Assembly (NCBI GenBank): GCA_013399895.1 | Contig: VXBA01000405.1 | Location: 505,353 to 569,352 of the forward strand | Direction of reading: 5' to 3' | DNA from: Serilophus lunatus | Lineage: Eukaryota > Chordata > Aves > Passeriformes > Eurylaimidae | DNA length: 64,000 nucleotides | Shown: positions 25,431 to 33,775 of the stretch, one piece after another | Layout of the letters: each line of letters begins with the position of its first letter | How positions within the stretch are numbered: position 1 is the stretch's first letter | Notes under the pieces: generated by a model | The model's input: only the letters and a program-made list of their open reading frames with translations | Database searches by the model: none | What the model was told of the DNA's origin: nothing | Made by a program: the position numbers and the translations under genes

Positions 25431-25560
25431 CGTGGGACCTGAACCTCGTGGTTTGTTGGCGGGAAAGCCCCGGAAACAAGGTGGGGCTCAGCTCCGCTGG
25501 ACCAACGGAGAGACAGTTTGGCCCGGGAGACGGCAACGAGATTCATGCGAGAACTGAAGG

Positions 25561-25570
25561 GCTTAAAAGC
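25561..25570 (+). promoter_or_regulatory. TATA-like core of the LTR promoter
   Basis: GCTTAAAAGC sits 512 bp before the LTR 3' end, followed by a G/C-rich and pyrimidine-rich stretch that suits a U3/R junction. The same ten bases occur on the minus strand of the related LTR at 31861-31870, 522 bp from its 3' end. Position and sequence conservation support a core-promoter role. Confidence 0.5.
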
Positions 25571-25988
25571 GGAGGGCAGCTGCCCTCCCCTCGCTCTTCT
25601 TCGGCTGGTGCTCTGCGGGGAAACACACAGCTCCTGTTCTCAGATCGCAGGCCCCACGGCGTGGTTCCACCCATTTCTCTCGGCAAGCAAGTAACCTTTC
25701 AGGGAGGTGGTGGGAGGGAGTCGTTTTCACTTCTTTTTGTGTTTTTCAGCGAACTTCAAAAGCCGGGGAGTCCTTCCGGTAGAGTGGGAGGGAGAGAGAG
25801 AGAGACGGCTTTTCCTACCCTTCCCCCCTGTTTTTTCAGCTAGCCATCTAGCTGAAAGAGCAGTTCCCTTTCTGTTTTTGTCCTTTTTTTCCCTTTTGTG
25901 TTTTTTTTCCCCTGCGTGTCACATGTTTCCCTGTGAAATTTTGGGGTCCCTTTGGGTTATCCCTCCTTCCCTAGTTTAAACCCTCTGT

Positions 25989-25994
25989 AATAAA
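25989..25994 (+). terminator. LTR polyadenylation signal AATAAA
   Basis: AATAAA is followed by CTGTTCACCTGC and a CTGTTCAG-type U5 stretch. The equivalent AATAAA occurs in the sister LTR (plus-strand coordinates 31427-31432, reversed). A second AATAAA at 26057-26062 lies only 20 bp from the LTR end. Confidence 0.55.
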
Positions 25995-26087
25995 CTGTTC
26001 ACCTGCTGCAAACTCTGTTCAGTTTTCCATCACCTTTATTGAACCTGCCCCTAGACAATAAAAGTGGTCTTAAACCACCACAATGTC

Positions 26088-29000
26088 TATGAAAAGACTG
26101 TTCTCATGGTAATTCCTCCCAAACTAAAAATTACATATTACTGAAAATCTTGCAAGAAACCCACATCTTTGAACATTTCTACCCAAATTAGGCTTGGATA
26201 AAGAGGACAGACCAACTTCTAACAACCTGGACTTCCACAGTTTGATAGTTAAGTTTTAATCACAACTACACCAACCTTACAGTTCAGATTTATTTTCTTC
26301 CCTGTCTCTGTTATGCAGAGAATCGGTTGGGTTTTTTAAAACCCAGTTGCAACCATGACTGCAGGAATTCTATGTTTTCTGCCACGTCATTCTGCAAAAT
26401 TAAGGCTATGAGCAGAGTTTACATGCTTAAGTGCTTGGATATCATGGTTATGCCACATCAAAGATTACTTTAAACTACTTAAAGATTACTTTATCTTTTT
26501 TAAATTGAAGAGGTGCTCAATTTGCAGAGTCAGCACTATGAAAAAAAAAGGTTAGTTCCAGATTGCAAGAAATAATTTAACTTTTTTTATTTTTAAAATC
26601 ATCTACTGTGTCTCCATAGAACAAACAATTTTTAGCTAGTTGGATGACTTTTGGACAGTTGCTAGAAGTAGCTTGTAGGACACAAAGCAGCAGATGAAAC
26701 AACAATATACTGATTCTTTTTTTCTACACTCCCATCCTACAAGAAAAGCCCATCCACATATCCTTTGGACTATTCTGAAAATGTGGTGGAATATTTTTTC
26801 CTGTAGCAGTAGTCCTTAGAAAATCCTGTTAAAGGTCAGCCTGAGTCTGCTCTTCTCCCAGAGCTGTTCCACAGCTCAGAGAAAAAAGTTCTGTTGGCCA
26901 CATGATTAGTAGATACAGCTGAACTAATAATCTCCAAGAGTACCAGACAAGTTGAATCCAACTTCCTAAATATGCATTGACTGTCAGGTTTTTATTGCTC
27001 ACTTGCTGTGCAGTCATAACACCCAAATATGAAATTTTTCACTGGCAGTAACTACATGTCTTTGACCTTTTGGAAAATATCAGATAACACACCTGGCTTC
27101 CAAAACTCTGAAAACAGCAGAAATATTTGATTTATTAATGCCTTCCCCTCATCCTTGCCTGAAAACTAGATAGAAATAATTTATTCTGTTAAGATGCCAC
27201 ACCTTATAATTTTAATGCTGACTTCCAAGAGACAGGAAAAAATAGAAGAAAGCATCTGAATTGCACACAGCTACTTGCTTGGTCCAGAGACAGTAGGAAG
27301 TGTCAAGTACGGGTTGGACAGGGACACCTTAATCCAGCATGATTTTGTTTGTGACAGGGTGACATATACAATCTTTAGGACATTATTACTGCATGTTCAT
27401 AAACTTACTGGAAAAATTCCATAGTCGGGAATAAATAAATAAGAATGAAAGACTTATGAATAAATCTTCAAATAAGAATTTTGTTTATGAAAGTACACAG
27501 GATAGTTCTTTTAAAAAGTATGTTTTTTCTGTTAAACAAGAAAAGTCAGAGCTGTCAGGCTCACTTGTACATCTTACTGTTATTTTACATTGCTGAGGGA
27601 CTGTTCTATACAAACCCAGAGCTGTTTAACCTCAAGACGTGATCCAAGAATATGAGGAAGCAGTGAGAGTGAGGCTGCTCCAAGAGAGAGGAGAAACTGA
27701 AGTCCACCTCAGACTTTTCTGACAGGTGCTGTCTCAGGGTCCTAACACATCAGGCTGGTGTCAAGGTCCATTAGCAGTCCCAAGCATAACAACTGATGAA
27801 CTAAGCTCAAAGTCCATCCAGGGAGTGCAGTCTGGAGCAAAAAAAGGGCAAAGACAGAGACAAGAGTCGAGATGAGGCTGCAGCGTTAAGTCTGGAGTCC
27901 ATCCATTAAACAGGACTGGAGACCAGGCCTCCTGACACAGCTCCAACTGGGTCTGAGTATCTCAGAAAGGTTTGAAATAGGGTACTCAGCCATGGGCAGT
28001 GTGGTGGTAGCTGCAGAAGAGGCTGGGCAGGGACTTTCAAGATTGGTGCAGCCTTTGGGACCGTAGCGCTGGAGCTGCCTAAGGATATATTTTATAAATC
28101 TGAGTGTTTGATACATAGTAACCAAAGAGTAAAACATTTTCATTCATTTCATTAAAGGCTTTGGAACCTGTTCACATTTCTAGACATTAATCTTCATTAA
28201 CAAATGTACACTAGAAGCCTGGCTTTCCCACTCTAACCTTAAAGCAGTTCAGTTCTAGGCTGCATGTCTCCAAGTATTTTCCAACATTTACCAGTGCAAA
28301 TGTCATGCTAACAGTCAGTTCAGGGGCATAGGCTATTCATTGCCCAGCCCAATTCAAAGAAACTGAGGGACAAAACAGAATACACCTGTATTTATTCAAC
28401 ACAAAATGGTTGTGAAAAATAGGTCACTGTTTTCCCTCTCACCAGAGCTACGTTCAATACTTGAAACATTCAATTTGTGATCTGCTTGAATTTCCCACTT
28501 TCCATGTACAATGAGGTCAAATTCTGTCTTAAGCCCAGTTTACTTTTATGATAAAGTAACAAGAGGAATACTGCTTTTCTAAAACTCCTATGACTCTCTT
28601 TCCACACAAGCATGAAAAGAAATATTCCTTCTCTCTTTTGGCTCCATTCATACCTATTACACTTGTATTATTCTCTTGGAGGAATGGCATGGCTGGATCA
28701 TACATTCCCAAGATGTTAATAAAGGTATCTGAGATTGTGGGATGATCTCACTTTCACCCAGAGAAGCACATGAAAACCAGATGTTTCCCATTCCACTGAA
28801 CAAGAAAAGATAACAGGACAAACACAGTGTAGAAATGCCCAATGAAGATAAAACTCACTTTTTCACTCTTCTTTTTAACCATCAAGTGTGGGCTGAAAAA
28901 TAGAATTATTATGGCACTCCTGAACTTCAGGTCCAACATCTAAGTCACCCTGAATGTGAGAACCAATATAATATTTTAATGGTTTGGGTTTTTTGTTGTT

Positions 29001-29358
29001 GTTGTAATTTTGAATTCAATTTCAGCATCATGTTTTCATTCCATGTAAGCACGTCTATCAGCATGCAGGTGCTGTGCACAACACGTCTCCCAGGGGTGCA
29101 CCAAGGGAGGCAGCCCTGCCTCCCCTGTGGCTGAGGAAGGAGTCATCCTGTTAGCCAGAAGTTATTGTACTTTTGAACTCAAGTTGTTTGGCAATTTCTT
29201 TCCTAACATTTGCATCGTCCGAGAAATTTGAAATCCCCAGCTCATGCATTTTCTCAGACTAAACAGTTTATCCATTCTTTTATCTCTATTATTGAATTTA
29301 TGGTTAGTAGCAATTTTGAGTGTGTATTAAGATAAACTAAGTTCCACTTACTTTGTAG
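26088..29358. other. unique DNA, no gene seen
   Basis: Mostly AT-rich. The segment 27590-28090 is more GC-rich and has repeated words such as 'GTCCATCCA', 'GTCTGGAG' and 'AGGCTG', which suggests an old unclassified repeat. No family is recognised. Short minus frames at 26829, 27761, 27886 and 28529-28939 show no domain features. Confidence 0.5.
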
Positions 29359-29476
29359 TCACAGAATCACAGAACAGTCTGAGTTGGAAGGAACCTACAA
29401 GGATAATCAAGTCCAACTCTTTAAGTGAATGGGGATTGAACTCACAGCCTTGGCATTATAACCAACTGAGCTAATC
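29359..29476 (-). mobile_element. tRNA-Ile-derived SINE with CR1 tail (TguSINE1-like), internally deleted
   Basis: On the minus strand it starts with a good A box (TTAGCTCAGTTGGT, plus coordinates 29461-29474). It continues TATAATGCCAAGGCTGTG and has a B box, GAGTTCAATCC (29433-29443), then a CR1 3' end with CTTGATTATCCTTGTAGG, TTCCTTCCAACTCAGAC and a CTGTGATTCTGTGA tail. Compared with tRNA-Ile and the SINE at 12.4 kb, about 15 bases covering the D-arm/anticodon-stem side are missing between the A box and TATAATGCC. It is cleaner in the B box and tail than the 12.4-kb copy. Confidence 0.88.
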
Positions 29477-30599
29477 TCAGGTTCATCAGCGAAACCTGCT
29501 CACCTCCCTTAAAGCCAGTCTTGTTCATCATGAAAAATTTGATTTATTCCTTGTGCTGTAGATGAGGGATAAAACAGTACAAAGGAACTAAAATTACTGA
29601 GTTTGATGAGGCTAGGAGAACCTATGCTGTAAAAGCTGTTGTGAGCCTTCTGCTCCTTGGCCTTGTGGAGAAGCACACAGGAGAGATAAGATGCAGAACA
29701 ACCCTGGGGGCTTCCCTGCAGCAACTGAATTAGTAAAGAAAGGGTAGGGGACCTCTCCTGAGTTGGAAGCAGCAAACCACATAGGCATCTTGCTAACAAA
29801 AAAGTGTTTCTCTATCTCTTTTTGTTCATTTTTTTCTGTTTTCTTATAGCCATAAAGTCATGCAGTCTTAAAACCTGGAAGAACAGGATCATCTGTAACC
29901 ATGATGTTATTTGTTATGTGACAAGTGATGCTGTGCTCCATGGATTTGCTCTGCTTTATTACTTTATTTCATTTTCTAGGAAAATATTTATCTTATCTCT
30001 CTGTGGATGAGCAGTGACAGAAACTAGTGTTTAGTATTCCCCTTAGCTTCCATTACAGTAACTTGTAACTCATTTCATGAGCATCTGATGCATCAGACCA
30101 AAATATAAGACAAAAAGAATAGAATCAAAGTGAGAAAAAATAAACCAGAGCCAAATACAGCTATTTTATCATCAGTTCAACTTTGCATGCTGACTGTTTG
30201 GGTATATTGGCAAATTCACTGAGAGTTCAATTACTTCCCTCAGTATTTCAAAGGAATTACTAATTTATACTTCTAATACTTCCCAGGGTGGAGGGAAGAG
30301 AAGACAAGACTCTTCGGTTTATCGTAACAGTGGTGCAGTGTATTTTGCATTTCAGCTACCTAATCTTGCTCAGGCAACATTTTGATAGGAAGTTGCAAGA
30401 TTTCTTCCAAAAGAAAAATTTCAAATTGAGGACAAAATATTTTGTTTAACTAAAAAGGGAATGTTTAATATTTTTAATTTTAAGTTTTTCCTGGTCATCT
30501 CTGTTAGATATTTGCAACTCTTGGGGCTATTTTCCCATAATTATCTGTGTGCTATATCAGCAGAAAAGTAGATTACCAATTATTAATATTATGGAGGCC
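29477..30599. other. unique AT-rich DNA, no gene seen
   Basis: No recognisable gene or repeat. The short plus frame at 29804-30010 is a hydrophobic, Phe/Ser-rich chance frame. Confidence 0.6.
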
Positions 30600-31338
30600 A
30601 CTGTAGGGAGAAAACTCATGCAGCCAAAGCTCAACTGGAGTTGGAGCTAGCCAGAAGGGTGGGGAACAATAACAAAATTTTTTCAAATATATTTATGACA
30701 AAAACCAGTGTAGAAATTGTATTGTCCTGTTATGGTATGAAGATGGTCACCTCACAAACAGGGATGCAGACAAGGCAGAAGATATTCTTTGCTTGTCTTC
30801 AACACAAGTGATGGACCAAGGGGGTCTCAGTGCCCTGAGCTGGACGATCATGACTGCAAGAGTCATCAACTCTCAGCTGACCCCGCACTTGTGTGGGATC
30901 TGCTGCTCCAGTTGGATCCTTAAAAATCTATGATGCCTGATAGAACTCATCCTATAATCCTCAAAGAGCTGGCTGATGGAATTGCAAAACCTCAGTTTTT
31001 GAGTGGTCATGGGTCCGGAGAGGTCCCAGCTGACTGGAAGCTGATGAATATTGTCCTGACTTTTGAGAAGGGCAAGAAAGAGGACCCTAGAAACTGCAGA
31101 CCTGTCAGTCTCACTTCAGAGCCCAGTAAAATAATGGAAAAGATCATTCTAGGAGATATTAAAAAACACTTGGAGGACAATTCAGTCATTGATCACAGCC
31201 AGCACAACTTCCTGAGAGGAAAGTCCTGCTCATCAAACATGATTTCCTTCTAAGACATGGTAAATCACCTAGATGATCTAGGAAAGCCAGTTGATATAAT
31301 CTTTTTGGACTTCAACAAAGCTTTCCATACTGTCTCAC
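30600..31338 (+). mobile_element. CR1 LINE ORF2, left part, split by a solo LTR
   Basis: This sense CR1 ORF2 covers the linker between endonuclease and reverse transcriptase and the first reverse-transcriptase blocks. In the frame at 30930-31253 one reads PADWKLMNIVLTFEKGKKED, then NCRPVSLTS, then KIMEKIILGDIKKHLEDN and QHNFLRGKSC. These equal the CR1 blocks PADWK..NVVPIFKKGKKEDPGNYRPVSLTS and KVMEQI. After a stop, the sequence continues IIFLDFNKAFHTVSH, where CR1 has the FLDFSKAFDTVSH catalytic-loop block. Here the catalytic Asp of that block, usually AFDTV, is His. The element is broken at 31338 by an LTR and resumes at 32678. Stops and the lost Asp show it is dead. Confidence 0.93.
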
Positions 31339-31426
31339 TGTGGTGATTTGACCACCACTGTTTTAATTAAGGGCTAGCTCAACAGTGACGAGAAGACTGA
31401 ACAGAATGCAACAACAGAGAAAACAC

Positions 31427-31432
31427 TTTATT
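31427..31432 (-). terminator. LTR polyadenylation signal AATAAA
   Basis: The reverse complement reads AATAAAGTG, followed by TTTTCTCTG and a CTGTTCAG stretch. It is the counterpart of the signal at 25989-25994 in the sister LTR. Confidence 0.5.
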
Positions 31433-31860
31433 TGTCTGGAGCTCGACTAAAGAAAAACACAGTTTAAGGGAACTCCAGACTCAACACAGAATTAAACCCA
31501 ACAAAAACCATGCGAGAGGGAAAAAAAAAGAAAAAAAAAGGAATAAGGGAACTGCTTTCAAAGGCCAGGGAGGCTGGCCAAAGACAAGCAGTGGGAAGGG
31601 AGAGCCACTTCCTTCTTCTCTCTCTCTGGTGGTAGCCAACTCCCAGCCATTGGAATCTCTGTAAAACACAACAGTGAAAGGTTCCTCTCCCCCCAACCCA
31701 GGATGTTATTTTGGGGAAGCCTTCAACCTGCAGTTGTGCTGGATTGGCTCCAACGCCAATGGGGGACCAAGCCACAAGACTTGGAAGTTGGAGAAGAGAA
31801 GCCGTGCTCCTGCTCTCCAGCTTACAGGAAGCTAAAGAGAGTGAACTTCCGTTTCTTCGC

Positions 31861-31870
31861 GCTTTTAAGC
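31861..31870 (-). promoter_or_regulatory. TATA-like core of the LTR promoter
   Basis: The minus strand reads GCTTAAAAGC, identical to the decamer at 25561 in the sister LTR and 522 bp from this LTR's 3' end. Confidence 0.5.
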
Positions 31871-32672
31871 TCTCCAAGTCCCGCGTGAGTCTCGCGGTCC
31901 TCTTCCCGGCTTCGCCGCTTTGGATTGGCCAGCNACCGCCAGGCACTGGCCATGGCAGCGGGGTGCTTCTGATGTTACTGCCCCGCGGCCACAGGCACCA
32001 GGACACCGCCAAGAATCGCCCATGGGCAGTAGTCAGCTGGTGCCAGGACTACTCCATGCCGGGAGGATCTTGCGGGCTGCAGCCGCTGCTGCTGAGAATG
32101 CATGCGTGCAACAGCAGCCGCCCGGCGCTGGGCTTTGCTCTGCGAGGTACCCGATCCCACAGCAGCGCCGTGCCCGCCGGCTTCCTTGTGGCAACGCGGC
32201 ACTGGCGCTGGGGAGGGAAAGCGTGCGTGCGAGAGCAGCTGCCGCGAGGCTTGGGGAAAACCAGTGGATGCCCTGCGCAGCACCGCCGTGGAGCTGTGAC
32301 CAGTGCCCGCGGCCCACCGCCTCCGCCCAGCCCATCCCGCAATCCCACACTGGCACCGTGGGCTCCTGGGAACCGGCCCCGCACGCTCCCGGAGCCAGCC
32401 CCACACGCATCGGGTTCCTGGCCCCGCTCCAGGCACTGCGGGCTCCGGGTCCTGCCCCAGTCCCGCACACCCTGCGCTGGGGCTGTGCTGGAGTTAAACT
32501 GTGTTCCGGGGAGAACCAGCGGTGAGTTGGGGAAGGAAGCGAGGGAAAAAAACTGAAAAAGAACCGGGTTTACACCAAAAATGGGTGCCCCTTCCCCTTT
32601 CCCCCCTCTCCCGGTCCCTCTGAGGACCCGCCAGCACCCCCCTGTACCCCCCTTCCCTTTCAAACCCCTACA

Positions 32673-33775
32673 CTCACACAGTGTCCTTCTGGACAAAATG
32701 TCCACACAGCTAGATAACCATGTTACGTGTTGAGCGGACAGCTGTCTTAAACAGGCTGGGCACAGAGTTGTAGTAATGGGATAACATCAGGCTGATGACC
32801 AGTCAGGGACTAATGGAGTTCCTCAGGGCTCTATTTTAGGCAATGTTCTCTTCAACCTTTTCATTAATGCCCTGGATGCAGGACTTGAAGGAATGCTAAG
32901 TAAGTTTGCTGACAATACAAAGTCAGAAGGAGCTGTCAACCCCTTTAGGACAGAGAGGCCGTGCAAAGAGACTCATTAGAGAGATGGGCAATCATCAACT
33001 TTATGAAGTTCAACAAAGGAAAGTGATGGATTCTGCACCTGGGATCGGACAACCCTGGTTTGTGTGCAGAGTAGGGAATGAGAGGCTGGAGACCAGCCAG
33101 TGTTGTGGAAAAGGATCTGGAGTTCCTGGTCGATGGCAAGTTAAATATAAATCAGCAGGGCCTTGGCAGCCAGAAGGGCCAACTGTGTCCTGTGTGGCAT
33201 CAGGCAAAGCAGCATCAGCTGGTTGAGGGAGGTGATTGCCTCTCTCTGCTCTGCACTGGCGTGGCCTCACCTTGAATATTGTGTGCAGTTTTGAGTGCCA
33301 CAATATAAAAAAGACATGAAGCTGTTAGAGAGCATCCAAAAGAGGGCCACGAGGATGGTGAATAGCCTTGAGGGGAAGCTGTATGAGAAGCAGCTGAGGT
33401 CACTTGTTCTGTTCAGCCTGGAGAAGAGAAGACTGAGGGGAGGCCTCATTGCAGTTTAGAAATTCCTCATGAGGGGAAGCAGAAGAGCAGGTACTGATCT
33501 CATGGCCAGTGACAGGACTCAAGCACACAATATGAAGCTGAATCAACGAAGGTTTATGTTGGATACCTGGAAAAGGTTCTTCATACAGAGTGTGGTGGGG
33601 CACTGCGACAGGCTTCCCAGGAAGTGGCCACAGCACCAAGCCTGTCTGTGTGTCTAAGAAGTATTTGGACAGTGCTGTCAGGCACATGGTGTGATTCTTA
33701 GTGTGATCCTCTGCAGGGCTAGGAGTTAGACTTGGTGATCCCTGTGGGTCACTTCCAACTCAGCATATTCTAGAT
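32673..33775 (+). mobile_element. CR1 LINE ORF2 and 3' end, resuming after the LTR
   Basis: The reading continues directly from the left part: HSVLLDKMS, then NGVPQGSILGNVLFNLFINA, then LSKFADNTKSEGAV. These are the CR1 blocks HSILLEKL, SGVPQGSVLGPVLFNIFIND and the FADDTKLGG catalytic motif, here Asn for the second Asp. After ORF2 come the 3'-region words CAGTTTTGAGTGCCACAATA, GAGGTCACTTGTTCTGTTC, AAAAGGTTCTTCATACAGAG and ACTTCCAACTCAGCATATTC, the same 3' end type as the copy at 11.0-11.5 kb. The octamer tail is worn. Joined to its left half the element spans about 1.84 kb of CR1. Confidence 0.93.

Larger units (their letters stand above)
24607..26087 (+). mobile_element. solo LTR (ERVL-like), GC-rich, with 5-bp target duplication
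   Basis: The LTR body is 24612-26082 (1,471 bp). The pentamer ATGTC occurs at 24607-24611 immediately before TGTACTGGTTT and again at 26083-26087 immediately after AAACCACCACA. The ends form the short imperfect inverted repeat of retroviral LTRs, and TGTACTGGTTT is the start of a common avian ERVL-type LTR group. U3 is extremely GC-rich and contains degenerate repeats of a CCGTTCCTGGG-like unit. A TATA-like GCTTAAAAGC lies at 25561, with AATAAA at 25989 and again at 26057. The 3' 230 bp match, in order, those of the minus-strand LTR at 31.3-32.7 kb, so they are one family. Open frames of 160-228 codons on both strands are products of GC-rich DNA. With no internal genes, it is a solo LTR left by recombination. 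Confidence 0.88.
31339..32672 (-). mobile_element. solo LTR (ERVL-like) inserted into a CR1
   Basis: This 1,334-bp LTR is in reverse orientation. Its minus-strand start is TGTAGGGGTTTG and its end is AAATCACCACA. The pentamer CTCAC flanks it on both sides (31334-31338 and 32673-32677), and removing the insert with one copy joins the interrupted CR1 reading smoothly. The 3' portion shares the order 'gaaag(ag)cagttccctt', a T-rich tract, AATAAA and a CTGTTCAG stretch with the LTR at 24.6 kb. Both have GCTTAAAAGC about 510-520 bp from the 3' end. U3 is GC-rich with degenerate repeats. One undetermined base lies at 31934. The 145- to 281-codon open frames on both strands are compositional. No internal retroviral genes are present. 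Confidence 0.9.

Noticed and set aside
24662..25536. Overlapping frames of 160-228 codons on both strands
   Set aside because: All fall in the GC-rich solo LTR. Simultaneous openness in several frames is due to base composition, and the products are Gly/Pro/Arg/Ser-rich without domains.
27590..28090. Possible further LTR
   Set aside because: It is somewhat GC-rich with recurrent words, but no TG...CA ends with matching flanks could be found and there is no polyadenylation signal in a suitable place.
30930..31253. Plus frame with clear reverse-transcriptase motifs as a host gene
   Set aside because: It is CR1 ORF2, interrupted by a stop and by an LTR insertion, so it is a repeat remnant and not a gene.
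31711..32705. 281-, 218- and 201-codon frames on both strands
   Set aside because: They lie in the minus-strand solo LTR (31339-32672) and its edge. Composition explains them, and one crosses an undetermined base.
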